A stretch of 64,000 bases of DNA from [Clostridium] fimetarium (GTDB taxonomy: Bacteria; Bacillota; Clostridia; Lachnospirales; Lachnospiraceae), in NCBI RefSeq assembly GCF_900111235.1, contig NZ_FOJI01000016.1, positions 21,854-85,853 of the forward strand, read 5' to 3'. Under the pieces are notes generated by a model. It did not search any database. It had not been told where the DNA came from and worked only from the letters and a program-made list of their open reading frames with translations. The translations under genes and the position numbers were made by a program. Shown piece after piece: positions 16,929 through 25,749 of the stretch. Each line of letters starts with the position of its first letter. The stretch's first letter is position 1.

Positions 16929-17576
16929 TCACTCTTTTACAAAATTTTTGATAAATGATCGTCTATGTATCGGACAAGGTCCAAATTCTTTTAAGGCTTG
17001 GATATGTGCAGCGGTTCCATATCCTTTGTGCTTTTCAAAACCATATTCAGGAAAAATATCAGCGTATTCAATCATCATACGATCCCTTGTTACTTTTGCA
17101 ATTATACTTGCTGCTCCTATGGTTAAACTTTTTGCATCACCTTTTATGATTGGAACTTGTACAATATCAATACGTGGTATAGTTACTGCATCATTTAATA
17201 ATATATCGGGTGTTATGGTTAATTTCTGAATAGCTTCTCTCATTGCTTCATAAGTTGCCTGCAAAATATTGATTTCATCAATTCTGGCAGGTGAAATAAT
17301 TCCAACACCTACACTTATCGCTTCTTGCATTATGATATCATATAATTCACTTCGCTTCTTTTCACTCAGCTTTTTTGAATCATTGACGTAAAGGATTCTG
17401 CATCCCTTCGGAAGTATAACTGCGCCTGCAACAACCGGACCAGATAAAGGACCTCGTCCAGCTTCATCTATGCCACATATAAATTCACAATAATCATATT
17501 CATTTTCATATACTCTAAGCGCTTCAATTCGTTCAATCTCTATTTGCATTTTTAATGCTTTTTTTTCTTCTGTCAT
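16929..17576 (-). CDS. rnhB: Ribonuclease HII
   Basis: A 215-residue enzyme that removes ribonucleotides from DNA. The signature CGIDEAGRGPLSGPVV (residues 34-49) carries the Asp-Glu catalytic pair; a further Asp is in VNDSKKLSEKKR, with later acidic residues near AKVTRD. Standard length. It sits 5 nt after rbgA, matching the conserved rbgA-rnhB-ylqG order. Confidence 0.96.
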   Translation of the reverse strand: MTEEKKALKMQIEIERIEALRVYENEYDYCEFICGIDEAGRGPLSGPVVAGAVILPKGCRILYVNDSKKLSEKKRSELYDIIMQEAISVGVGIISPARIDEINILQATYEAMREAIQKLTITPDILLNDAVTIPRIDIVQVPIIKGDAKSLTIGAASIIAKVTRDRMMIEYADIFPEYGFEKHKGYGTAAHIQALKEFGPCPIHRRSFIKNFVKE

Positions 17577-17581
17577 AAAAT

Positions 17582-18439
17582 TTATATAACCTCTGTTAAC
17601 TCAGGCATTTCTAGAGTTACTTTGCCGATTTTTCCGCTTCTAAAGTCATCAATAAGTATATATGCAGCTTTTTGGTAATCTAATTCATTGCCTTTTTTTA
17701 AACAAGAACGACTTTTAGCAACGCCGCCTAGTACTTCAAAAGGTTCTTTTGCAACATCTATGTCATATCTTCTATTTAATAAAGCGGGGTATTTATCTTG
17801 TAAAAATTTAATTAACTCAATTGCAAGATCTTCAATATTAAGTACTTGATCATTCATTGAACCAATTAGTGCAAGACGCATTCCTACGATTTGATTATCA
17901 AATCTAGGCCATAAAATTCCAGGAGTATCTAGTAATTCAACCGTTTTGTTGAGTCTAATCCATTGCTTTCCTTTTGTAACACCGGGTTTGTTCCCAGTTT
18001 TTGTACAAGCTTTGCCTACTAATGAGTTAATAAATGTTGATTTTCCAACGTTGGGAATTCCAACAACCATAGCTCTAATAGGTCTGACTAAAATGCCTTT
18101 TCGCCTGTCTCTTTCAATCTTTTCTTTACAAGCTTCAGCGATAACACCAGTGATTGACTTTACGCCTGCACCACTTTTGGCATTGATTTTTAACACATAA
18201 AAGCCTTTTTGCTTGAAATATTCTGCCCATAATTCATTTCCTTTATCTGAAGCCAAATCTGATTTGTTTAAAAGAATTATTCTAGATTTGTTTTTTCCTA
18301 ATTCATCGATATCTGGATTCCTACTACTAAGAGGAACGCGAGCATCAACTAATTCGATAATAAGATCAATAACCTTTATATTTTCTTCCATCATTCTCTT
18401 TGCTTTGGTCATGTGACCAGGGTACCATTGAAAATTCAT
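17582..18439 (-). CDS. rbgA: Ribosome biogenesis GTPase RbgA (YlqF)
   Basis: 285 residues with circularly permuted GTPase motifs: NKSD (G4, near 58) comes before GIPNVGKST (G1, near 128), GVTKGKQW (G2) and LDTPG (G3). The N-terminal WYPGHMTKAKR motif is diagnostic. It acts in late 50S assembly around L16 insertion. It is followed by rnhB and preceded by lepB. Confidence 0.96.
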   Translation of the reverse strand: MNFQWYPGHMTKAKRMMEENIKVIDLIIELVDARVPLSSRNPDIDELGKNKSRIILLNKSDLASDKGNELWAEYFKQKGFYVLKINAKSGAGVKSITGVIAEACKEKIERDRRKGILVRPIRAMVVGIPNVGKSTFINSLVGKACTKTGNKPGVTKGKQWIRLNKTVELLDTPGILWPRFDNQIVGMRLALIGSMNDQVLNIEDLAIELIKFLQDKYPALLNRRYDIDVAKEPFEVLGGVAKSRSCLKKGNELDYQKAAYILIDDFRSGKIGKVTLEMPELTEVI

Positions 18440-18488
18440 TATATGCTCCTATCTGTTACGCGAATGCAATTCGCATTATTTTGTGGCA

Positions 18489-19049
18489 CTATCTTATAAA
18501 CTTAAAGTGATTAAATGGTATGATAACAAGCCATGGTGCGCCAATAATATCTTCCATTTTTACCGTACCTATATTTGCGAAACGACTATCTTCACTATTG
18601 TTTCTATTATCCCCTAATACAAAATACTCACCTTTATCCAACGTGATTGGATTAGAAGCAAGCCCCGCGGTCATGATTTTATCCTTAATAATATCATTTT
18701 CTAAGACATTTCCATTAATATAAACGCTACCATTCATTATCTGAACTACTTCACCCGGAAGCGCAATCACTCTCTTAATGTATGTCTTTGAAGATGTAAT
18801 ATTAGGTTGATTAAATGCGATTATATCAAATCTTTTAGGTGAAGAAAATGCAAATCTCATCTTATCAATTAAAAGAGTATCTCCATGTGTTAATGAAGTA
18901 TTCATTGAATTTCCGGAAATTGTCACTTTATCACATGTATAAGTAATCAAAATAAATGCGACGCAAATCACCGTTATTACGTCAACAATAAATTTTGCAG
19001 CTATTTGAAGTTTAACATTTTCTCTATATCTTTTTTGATAATTTGCCAT
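18489..19049 (-). CDS. lepB: Type I signal peptidase
   Basis: A 186-residue membrane-bound protease that releases exported proteins. One N-terminal transmembrane helix (about 18-37) is followed by the catalytic Ser48 in SGNSMNTSL and Lys92 in YIKRVIALPGE. GDNRNNSEDSR is the conserved late box. Bacillus Sip-type length. The position between rplS and rbgA is common in Clostridia. Confidence 0.95.
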   Translation of the reverse strand: MANYQKRYRENVKLQIAAKFIVDVITVICVAFILITYTCDKVTISGNSMNTSLTHGDTLLIDKMRFAFSSPKRFDIIAFNQPNITSSKTYIKRVIALPGEVVQIMNGSVYINGNVLENDIIKDKIMTAGLASNPITLDKGEYFVLGDNRNNSEDSRFANIGTVKMEDIIGAPWLVIIPFNHFKFIR

Positions 19050-19086
19050 AAGAAACCCCTTTAATATAAAAATTAAAAATAATTTT

Positions 19087-19123
19087 AAAAAAGAGACAGA
19101 TACATAAGTACTTGTCCCTTTTT
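19087..19123 (-). terminator. Intrinsic terminator after rplS
   Basis: On the minus strand AAAAAGGGACA pairs with TGTCTCTTTTT (one G-U pair) and is followed by a T-run. It lies about 35 nt past the rplS stop and before lepB, so lepB may need readthrough or its own start. Confidence 0.7.
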
Positions 19124-19156
19124 AATTAGCTAATTATATAATTGCCAATCAATTAT

Positions 19157-19510
19157 TTATCTTACTAATTCTTTAACTTTAGCTTTCTTACCTGTTCTGA
19201 ATCTCAAGTAATTAAGTTTCGCTCTTCTAACTTTACCCATTCTAATAACTTCAACTTTTTCAACGATAGGGGAATGTAAAGGCCATGTTTTATCAACGCC
19301 AACACCGTTAGAACTTTTTCTTACTGTAAATGTTGCTCTAACTCCGGTACCTTGTTTCTTGAGAACAGTACCCTCAAAAATCTGAGTTCTTTCGCGAGTT
19401 CCTTCTTTAATCTTAGCATATACTTTAACTGTATCACCAACATTAAACTGTGGAACCTCTGCCTTTAATTGTGCATCTTCGATGCTTTTAATAATACTAC
19501 TATTACTCAT
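19157..19510 (-). CDS. rplS: 50S ribosomal protein L19
   Basis: 117 residues, standard L19 length and pattern: [41 protein letters not shown] and the end RRAKLNYLR. It sits at the 30S-50S interface. It has a strong AAGGAGGT site and, unusually, a promoter and structured leader of its own directly upstream. Confidence 0.97.
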   Translation of the reverse strand: MSNSSIIKSIEDAQLKAEVPQFNVGDTVKVYAKIKEGTRERTQIFEGTVLKKQGTGVRATFTVRKSSNGVGVDKTWPLHSPIVEKVEVIRMGKVRRAKLNYLRFRTGKKAKVKELVR

Positions 19511-19580
19511 GTGTGACCTCCTTGATATTTTGGATGTTCATAATACTCATGTAACAGAGGACCATCTCTTTCTCACAACA
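19511..19580 (-). ncRNA. Candidate L19 leader RNA
   Basis: The 5' untranslated region of rplS can form AGAG/CTCT and then GTT(A)CAT/ATGAAC hairpins ahead of the ribosome site. B. subtilis rplS is known to have an autoregulatory-type L19 leader; this one sits at the same place and is of similar size. The match to the known leader was judged from position and foldability, not from a covariance model. Confidence 0.45.
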
Positions 19581-19584
19581 ATTA

Positions 19585-19615
19585 AGTTTATCATATATGA
19601 TATTTGTTTGCAAGT
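19585..19615 (-). promoter_or_regulatory. Predicted sigma-A promoter of rplS
   Basis: Minus-strand TTGCAA, a 17-nt spacer and TAAACT. It lies right after the rimM stop, in the place where trmD would be expected. Confidence 0.6.
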
Positions 19616-19621
19616 TATTTC

Positions 19622-20134
19622 TTACAAATCCAATAATCCTTTTAAGATATGAACTTTAATGATTCCTTGTTCTAAATCCTTATTTAAAATACACTGTGGA
19701 ATAGAGGGAAGCAAAATTTCTTTGTTATCTTTATTTGTTACAACGTATACATCATTTGCACCAGTTTGGAAAATATCAGTCAATGTTCCAAGTTCTACAT
19801 CTTCGTCAGTGATAACCTTTAGACCGATTAAATCACATATGAAGTATTCACCTTCTTTTAATTTAACGGCATTTTCTCTTGTAACCAACAAATCTTTTTT
19901 TAAGAAACGCTGAACATCGTCAATATGATCGTATCCTTTGAATTTTAAAATGGCAAATTTTTTGAAAAATTTTACGCCTTCAATCTCTAAGTCAATCTGT
20001 TCTCTTTTTAAATCTAATATAACATTTTTCAAATTTTTAAATCTATTTAGATCATCAGTTGTTGGGAATACGTTGACTTCACCTTTAAGACCATGTGTAG
20101 ACGCAATCACTCCTACTCTCAATAAGTTTTCCAT
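19622..20134 (-). CDS. rimM: Ribosome maturation factor RimM
   Basis: About 170 residues from the ATG that aligns with the family N-terminus (LLRVGVIASTHGLKGEV). A second start at 20188, behind AAGGGTG, would add 18 residues and has the better ribosome site. Two domains are present: the N-terminal beta-barrel and the PRC-barrel containing YFICDLIGLKV and GANDVYVV. It assists 30S head assembly. The usual downstream partner trmD is absent; only 111 nt separate it from rplS. Confidence 0.93.
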   Translation of the reverse strand: MENLLRVGVIASTHGLKGEVNVFPTTDDLNRFKNLKNVILDLKREQIDLEIEGVKFFKKFAILKFKGYDHIDDVQRFLKKDLLVTRENAVKLKEGEYFICDLIGLKVITDEDVELGTLTDIFQTGANDVYVVTNKDNKEILLPSIPQCILNKDLEQGIIKVHILKGLLDL

Positions 20135-20236
20135 AATTATTTTAAACCAAGCCTTTCTAATTTGATATAAAATAAGAGTACTGAACATAATCAGCACCCT
20201 TGTTTTATACGAATAATGTGTATGTTCTAGTTTTAG

Positions 20237-20464
20237 TTAGACAATTTCAACTATAACCTTTTTGTCGGTTTTAGATGCTGCCGCTGTTACAACAGCGCGA
20301 ATTGACTTTGCAATACGTCCCTGCTTTCCAATTACTTTTCCCATATCGGAAGAAGCAACTCTGAGTTCAACTACGACTGACTTGTCTTTTTCGGTTTCTG
20401 TTACAACAACTTCATCAGGATTATCAACTAGTGCTTTAGCAATAATTTCAACTAATTCTTTCAT
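20237..20464 (-). CDS. khpA: KH-domain RNA-binding protein KhpA
   Basis: 75 residues of a single KH domain with the GKQGRIAKSIR form of the GxxG loop near residue 45. KhpA works with KhpB in RNA chaperoning and cell elongation control. Start chosen at the ATG behind GGAGGT; a GTG five codons upstream is in frame but includes the ribosome site. It lies between rpsP and rimM, the standard order. Confidence 0.95.
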   Translation of the reverse strand: MKELVEIIAKALVDNPDEVVVTETEKDKSVVVELRVASSDMGKVIGKQGRIAKSIRAVVTAAASKTDKKVIVEIV

Positions 20465-20484
20465 AACTGATACCTCCACTAGTA

Positions 20485-20730
20485 TTATTTTTGAATACCT
20501 GCAAGTTTGAAGAGTCTGCTAACAACTTCTGTAGGTTGTGCGCCATTACCTAACCATTTTTTTGCTAATTCTTCATTAACAATGATTTTGCTTGGTTCGT
20601 AATTAGGATCATAAGTACCGATCTCTTCGATAAATCTACCGTTTCTTGGTGCTCTTGAATCTGCAACTATTATTCTATAGAATGGAGACTTTTTCTCACC
20701 TAATCTTTTCAATCTAATTTTAACTGCCAC
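20485..20730 (-). CDS. rpsP: 30S ribosomal protein S16
   Basis: 81 residues with the typical S16 start [20 protein letters not shown] and the [15 protein letters not shown] segment. Standard length. A strong AGGAGG precedes the ATG. Part of the ylxM-ffh-rpsP-khpA-rimM run. Confidence 0.98.
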   Translation of the reverse strand: MAVKIRLKRLGEKKSPFYRIIVADSRAPRNGRFIEEIGTYDPNYEPSKIIVNEELAKKWLGNGAQPTEVVSRLFKLAGIQK

Positions 20731-20766
20731 TTTAATTCACCTCCTAGATTATTTTTGTTATTTATG

Positions 20767-22116
20767 TTAAAAAGGAAGCTTAAACTTACCTTTTTTGCCA
20801 CCACTCATCATTCCAGGCATCTGTTTCATCATCTTCTTCATCTGCTCAAACTGCTTAACGACTTTGTTGACTTCACTAATGTCAACACCTGCACCTCTTG
20901 CAATACGATTCTTTCTTGAAGGATTTAAAAGCTCTGGTTTGCTTCTTTCTTTAAAAGACATAGACAAAATAATTGCTTCTGTCCGCTTTAGGCTGTCATC
21001 TGCATTATCTGGTATAGCAACATTCTTCATCTGATTTCCCATACCAAGTCCTGGAAGCATACTCATGATTGAACCCATACCGCCCATGTTTTTGATCTGA
21101 CTCATGTATTCAAGATAATCAGTAAAATCAAATTCAGCCTTCTTTAGGCGCTTTTCCATCTCTATTGCTTTGTCGGCATCCATCTGGGACTCCGCTTTTT
21201 CAATAAGAGAAAGTATATCTCCCATACCAAGAATTCTTGAAGCCATTCGTTCTGGATAAAACTGTTCTAGATCTGTAAGCTTTTCACCCATACCAACATA
21301 TAAAATAGGCTTTCCTGTTACTGCTCTAATTGATAAAGCAGCACCACCACGCGTATCACCATCTAACTTCGTAAGAATAACGCCATCAATAGAAATTTTT
21401 TCATTAAATGTTGATGCAACATTAACTGCATCTTGCCCTGTCATTGAATCTACAACAAAAATCGTCTGATCAACATGAACTGCCTCTTTGATTTCTTGTA
21501 ACTCTGCCATCATATCTTCATCTACATGAAGTCGTCCGGCTGTATCTAAAATAACAACATTATAGTTATTACTTTTTGCATGTTCAATGGATGCTTTTGC
21601 AATATCAACTGGTTTGATATTGGTTCCCATAGAAAAAACTGGAACTCCTTGTTTATCACCATTAATCTGTAACTGTTCAATTGCAGCTGGTCTGTAAATA
21701 TCACAGGCAACAAGCAACGGTTTCTTTCCTTTTGTTTTAAACTTACCAGCTAACTTTGCTGTTGTAGTGGTTTTACCAGCACCTTGAAGTCCAGCCATTA
21801 AAATAACTGTAATCTCGTTGCCCGGTTTTAAAGCAATTTCAGTTGTTTCTGAGCCCATTAACGTAACCATCTCTTCGTTAACAATCTTAATTACCATCTG
21901 ACCAGGTGTAAGACTTTGCATAACATCTAATCCAATAGCGCGCTCTTCTACTGCTTTTATAAATTGCTTCACTACCTTAAAGTTAACATCTGCTTCGAGA
22001 AGTGCTAATTTTACTTCCTTTAAAGCAGCTTTGACATCAGCCTCAGTTAATCTGCCTCTGCCTCGTAAGTTCTTAAATATATTTTGTAATTTATCTGACA
22101 AACTATCAAATGCCAT
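20767..22116 (-). CDS. ffh: Signal recognition particle protein Ffh
   Basis: 449 residues. It has an N-terminal helical bundle, a G domain with GLQGAGKTTT (near 107), DTAGR and TKLDGD, and a Met-rich M domain ending in KKGKFKLPF that binds signal sequences and SRP RNA. It docks with FtsY, encoded at 27358. The ATG follows GGAGG; a TTG two codons upstream is possible. No SRP RNA gene was recognised in the window. Confidence 0.97.
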   Translation of the reverse strand: MAFDSLSDKLQNIFKNLRGRGRLTEADVKAALKEVKLALLEADVNFKVVKQFIKAVEERAIGLDVMQSLTPGQMVIKIVNEEMVTLMGSETTEIALKPGNEITVILMAGLQGAGKTTTTAKLAGKFKTKGKKPLLVACDIYRPAAIEQLQINGDKQGVPVFSMGTNIKPVDIAKASIEHAKSNNYNVVILDTAGRLHVDEDMMAELQEIKEAVHVDQTIFVVDSMTGQDAVNVASTFNEKISIDGVILTKLDGDTRGGAALSIRAVTGKPILYVGMGEKLTDLEQFYPERMASRILGMGDILSLIEKAESQMDADKAIEMEKRLKKAEFDFTDYLEYMSQIKNMGGMGSIMSMLPGLGMGNQMKNVAIPDNADDSLKRTEAIILSMSFKERSKPELLNPSRKNRIARGAGVDISEVNKVVKQFEQMKKMMKQMPGMMSGGKKGKFKLPF

Positions 22117-22136
22117 ATACAAGGAACCTCCGATTT

Positions 22137-22481
22137 TTAAAAATTCTTAACTATATGATTGGAAATTTCTTGAATCTCCTCTATACATTGAATGTCTTTT
22201 GACTGTAAGTAATCTTTTGTTAATTGGTTTATTTTATTAACCATGTCTTTCGTTTCAATAAATTTTTCAACTAAATGAAGTTTTTCTTCATAGTCTTTCA
22301 AAATCTTATTGCAACGCTTCACCAAATCGTGAACACCTTGACGACTAATACCATTTTCTTCAGCTATCTCACTTAAAGAATAATCATTCAAAATAACGTC
22401 TTCATAGATACTCTTCTGATGTTCAGTTAATAATTTACCATAGAAATCATATAATAATGTTTGCTCTACAATCTTTTCCAT
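22137..22481 (-). CDS. ylxM: YlxM family helix-turn-helix protein
   Basis: 114 residues. A sigma-70 region-4-like HTH (YSLSEIAEENGISRQGVHDLVKR) is followed by a helical tail. YlxM is encoded before ffh across Firmicutes and is thought to modulate the SRP pathway. Start at the ATG behind AAGGTGATT; the longer frame reads through the promoter. Confidence 0.93.
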   Translation of the reverse strand: MEKIVEQTLLYDFYGKLLTEHQKSIYEDVILNDYSLSEIAEENGISRQGVHDLVKRCNKILKDYEEKLHLVEKFIETKDMVNKINQLTKDYLQSKDIQCIEEIQEISNHIVKNF

Positions 22482-22497
22482 TCGAATCACCTTAGTT

Positions 22498-22526
22498 ATA
22501 GTACTATAGATAGAAAAAGCTGTCAA
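22498..22526 (-). promoter_or_regulatory. Promoter of the ylxM-ffh operon
   Basis: Minus-strand TTGACA, a 17-nt spacer and TACTAT, only about 17 nt before the ylxM start codon. The -35 box lies inside the 3' half of the preceding terminator stem. Confidence 0.7.
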
Positions 22527-22543
22527 GTGTTTTTTCTTGACAG
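22516..22543 (-). terminator. Terminator stem overlapping the ylxM -35 box
   Basis: CTGTCAAG and CTTGACAG form a perfect 8-bp stem with a TTTTT tail on the minus strand, about 40 nt after the beta-helix lipoprotein stop. The second arm contains the TTGACA of the ylxM promoter. Confidence 0.65.
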
Positions 22544-22581
22544 GATTTTTCTATATTATTTAAAAGATCAATCAAAGGAAT

Positions 22582-24429
22582 TTAGCGAACTCTTCCGCCA
22601 CCTTGTGGAGCGCCGCCCATTCCACCATTCGTTGTTCCTGTTGTAATTCCACTTTCATTCATATTAGTAATTGCAGTTGATATTGTTGCCGTTACGATAT
22701 CTTTGCCAGCATTTGTAATTGTATATGCACTTCCAGTTTTAATTGCTGCTGTATAAACAACAACACTAGCATATGTTTTTGATGGTGTATATTCAAATAC
22801 TGTATTACCACTTGAATCTTTTATTGTATAAATAGATTTTGCTGCTTTTGCTGTTGAAAATATCATTAATATTGTAACTCCATTTGTTGCAGTGGAAGGA
22901 GCTTGTGCCATTCCGCTTGAACCAGCAGCAACTAATGTACCGCCTGAAATCGTGAAGGTACTGTCATAATCTAGTGGACCATTTCCATTATCGGTAGGTC
23001 CATCTACACAAACAGTTCCGCCTGTCATAGCCATAGCACCATTTGAATCAAGGCCATCACCTCCAGCATTAACATATAGCGTTCCACCATTTATATTTAC
23101 TTTACAACTTGAGGTTGAAGCAGAAGCCTGCCCTCCAAAGCCACCTGTGCTTGAAGAACTTCCATCAGATGCATTTAATCCATCATCGCTGGAAACAAGC
23201 TTGATATCCCCTCCGTTAATTGTGATTGTTGTACCCTCAAGACCTTCGTAACAGGTTGTGATATTAATAGTTCCACCATCGATTTGAACCAAATTATCTG
23301 CATGAATAGCGTCATCGCCTGTAGCTATTTCAAATGTGCCACCGCTTACAAGTGCCGTGCCAGAGGTGTGAAGAGAATCGTCTTGTGCATTAATTGTAAA
23401 TAGACCACCACTTACATATAAATAATTGGTTGCTTTAAGTGCCTTCATACTATCTGAATCACCAGTGGTAGCTGTTGTAGCGGTCGTTGTTGTTTTACCC
23501 ATCATATTAGGCATATTGGATTCGGTCTTTGCTTTGGCAGCTGTACTTCCACCACCAGTCTTGATTGTAAACGTACCACCTTCAATTTTTAGAATGTTTT
23601 CAGCTTGAATCGCATCATTTTTTGAAGTAATAGTAATTGTTCCGTTGTTGATTAAGATATCACCTTTTGTTGTATCAGTGTCATAAGTTGATTTCAAACC
23701 GTCACCACCAGAATTTATTATTAGGGTACCATTATATATATTTAGCAAATCTTTACCGATTATACCATCATCAGTAGCTGTAATATTGAGGTCACCAGAG
23801 ATCATAATCAAACTATCTTTTGAAGTGATACCATCATTGTAACCTGCATTAACCGTTAATTTTCCAGAACCATTGATTACCATGTCAGCAGTTGAGTAGA
23901 TTGCGGCTGAATACTCTTCATCAGCGGTAGCAGTCCTTGCTTTGTCTGTAACCGTATTTGTAGTTCCCTCAGCGATTGTAAGTAAGACTTTCTTTGCTTC
24001 AATCACATTAATCGGTGCCGTTTTTGAATTCGTAATATTAGCATTGTTTAAGATGATTCTTACTGTTCCTTTGTCTGTCGCATTTACTACTATCTGACCT
24101 TCACTAATTGTTCCTGACACAACATAGGTACCTGCTTGCGTAATGGTCACTACCGAGCCGCTTGCAGTTGCACCACTTCCAGATACCGAAGCACTTGAAT
24201 TGCTTAAAGTAATGTGAGTAGCTGAACTGTCAGTCCAAGTTGATACAAAATCTTCATCATCATAGGTGGGTGTAAGATTCTGCGTATTTGTTGATTCTAC
24301 AATTTGAGTAGCTGAAACAGTTGTATCACTAACACTGTTACTATCCGTAGTGGATTTACAACCGATCAAACTAAAAGCAGCTAAAGCACATATTAAAAGT
24401 AATGCACTAAATCGCCTTATATTTCTCAT
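22582..24429 (-). CDS. Beta-helix carbohydrate-binding lipoprotein (Cthe_2159-like)
   Basis: 615 residues. A lipoprotein signal (LLLICALAAFSLIGC, lipobox Cys about residue 24) is followed by a Ser/Thr linker and a long repeated domain with recurrent units such as NSGGDGLKSTYD, NAGYNDGITSKD, ATGDDAIHADN and SSDDGLNASDG. These are the Asp-Gly-Ile/Leu turns of a right-handed beta-helix. The C-terminus is Gly/Gln/Arg-rich (GGAPQGGGRVR). Clostridial relatives bind acidic sugars and cellulose at the cell surface. The start behind AGGAG was chosen; the longer frame has no ribosome site. It lies in the accessory stretch between ylxM and ftsY. Confidence 0.85.
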   Translation of the reverse strand: MRNIRRFSALLLICALAAFSLIGCKSTTDSNSVSDTTVSATQIVESTNTQNLTPTYDDEDFVSTWTDSSATHITLSNSSASVSGSGATASGSVVTITQAGTYVVSGTISEGQIVVNATDKGTVRIILNNANITNSKTAPINVIEAKKVLLTIAEGTTNTVTDKARTATADEEYSAAIYSTADMVINGSGKLTVNAGYNDGITSKDSLIMISGDLNITATDDGIIGKDLLNIYNGTLIINSGGDGLKSTYDTDTTKGDILINNGTITITSKNDAIQAENILKIEGGTFTIKTGGGSTAAKAKTESNMPNMMGKTTTTATTATTGDSDSMKALKATNYLYVSGGLFTINAQDDSLHTSGTALVSGGTFEIATGDDAIHADNLVQIDGGTINITTCYEGLEGTTITINGGDIKLVSSDDGLNASDGSSSSTGGFGGQASASTSSCKVNINGGTLYVNAGGDGLDSNGAMAMTGGTVCVDGPTDNGNGPLDYDSTFTISGGTLVAAGSSGMAQAPSTATNGVTILMIFSTAKAAKSIYTIKDSSGNTVFEYTPSKTYASVVVYTAAIKTGSAYTITNAGKDIVTATISTAITNMNESGITTGTTNGGMGGAPQGGGRVR

Positions 24430-24609
24430 ATAAACTCCTATCTGTCCTTTTTTGCGGACAATCAAATAAGGGATGTGAAAAACACTAGTTTTATTTTTCA
24501 CTTTATTACATTCCTTATATGTTTCGTATATATGGATTTTACAATTTATCATTGTAACAAATGTGACTAAATTGTGGAATCAATGTGAATTTTTTTTTGA
24601 AGTAATTTT
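24430..24609. other. Intergenic region upstream of the lipoprotein gene
   Basis: AT-rich, no convincing gene. It contains the ribosome site of the lipoprotein and TTGTAACAAATGTGAC-like sequence, without a clear consensus promoter. Confidence 0.4.
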
Positions 24610-24750
24610 CTATTGTTCTGATAAAAAGACATTTGGACTATTAGAATCGTATATACAGACTCTATATTCTAAAGGATTATTCATATCTCTATAAACATTT
24701 GTTACAACAATCGCATGACCTTTACCAGTAAGAACAACTGCTAATACTCC
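24610..24750 (-). pseudogene. Remnant of a C39-like cysteine peptidase domain
   Basis: An open 46-codon stretch without a start codon begins right after an in-frame TAG and overlaps the end of the radical SAM gene. It reads GKGHAIVVTNVYRD ... YRVCIYDSNSP and ends in LSEQ. The GHAIVV and YDSN motifs match the His/Asp end of papain-like C39_2 domains. The catalytic Cys part is missing. Interpreted as the 3' end of a lost gene; the family call is tentative. Confidence 0.45.
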
Positions 24751-25712
24751 CTATTTGTATGTTTCGATTTTTTGCTGTTTGAATTCTTTGAAATTTCATG
24801 GCAGATATCGCAAGGTGTATAAAATTTTGAACTATCAATGTTCATACCATTGTTATTGGCACATGTTAAAAGTTCGCTAATGCCTCCATGTAATAATGCA
24901 TTTGTATATGGATTCCTAAATGGATCATAATTACTAATAATATCGAGAATATGTTGTTTTCTTATATTTCCAATAGGAAAACTACATACGATTATATCTC
25001 CATTTGGATTCACGGATATTTGATTGATTTCTGTTAATTTTGAGGTGTATGGTGCCTGACCACACTTGAAATTCATATCAATAGGTTGCTTTTTAAAATA
25101 TTGAGAAAGGTATTTTAAAGCGTTTCCAGCTGGAAATATATTATTTCCGGAACTCACTTTTAACTTTAATTCATCAAAATAAGAAATACATTCTTTTGTT
25201 TTTCTATTATATGAATTATCATTTTCTTCATTAATTACCCATGCTGGATGTAAACGTAATTTATTCTGATAAATTTTATTTAATGCTTCAGCAAACATAT
25301 AAACTTTCGGCAATGGGATAAATTCTTCATGAAAACAATCTACAGAGAGCATTATATCATTGACACCACTATCTACTAATAAAGCAGCAACATTGTTGAT
25401 TTTTTCATTATCCTTTGAAAAAAATCCATTAGTAATAATTTGGCGAACAGGAATGTCACATTCTTTCGCCTTTTTATGTATTGCACATGTGATATCAGGA
25501 ACCAACAATGGTTCCCCTCCAAATGTCATAACTGATTCTATTTCGAACACTTTTGACAGTTCCTCTAACAAATCAGTTGCACTATCAATATCCAAACTTT
25601 CATTTCCTTTTTCATCACCAACAGAGCAATGCTTACATTTGCTAGTGCAACAATGCGTAACCGTAAATTCAACTCTCTTCACGTTTTTAATATATTCATT
25701 TATCTTTTCCAT
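24741..25712 (-). CDS. Radical SAM protein
   Basis: About 323 residues. The 4Fe-4S/SAM site CCTSKCKHCS (CxxxCxxC) is near residue 20 and FGGEPLL near 65. Late cysteines (CGQAPY, CSFPIG, CANNNG, CDIC) suggest an auxiliary SPASM/twitch-type cluster. Such enzymes often modify peptides. No precursor peptide is recognised beside it, but the 3' neighbour is a remnant of a C39-like peptidase, so this may be part of a decayed peptide-modification locus. The start is uncertain: the ATG after a G-run was chosen over one five codons upstream. Confidence 0.8.
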   Translation of the reverse strand: MEKINEYIKNVKRVEFTVTHCCTSKCKHCSVGDEKGNESLDIDSATDLLEELSKVFEIESVMTFGGEPLLVPDITCAIHKKAKECDIPVRQIITNGFFSKDNEKINNVAALLVDSGVNDIMLSVDCFHEEFIPLPKVYMFAEALNKIYQNKLRLHPAWVINEENDNSYNRKTKECISYFDELKLKVSSGNNIFPAGNALKYLSQYFKKQPIDMNFKCGQAPYTSKLTEINQISVNPNGDIIVCSFPIGNIRKQHILDIISNYDPFRNPYTNALLHGGISELLTCANNNGMNIDSSKFYTPCDICHEISKNSNSKKSKHTNREY

Positions 25713-25749
25713 TACAAATCCCCCCATCTCCTAATCCCCTGTTCTTCTG

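Noticed and set aside
15976..17229. Hydrophobic plus-strand frames over ylqG and rnhB.
   Set aside because: Antisense shadows of Asn-rich and housekeeping coding sequence.
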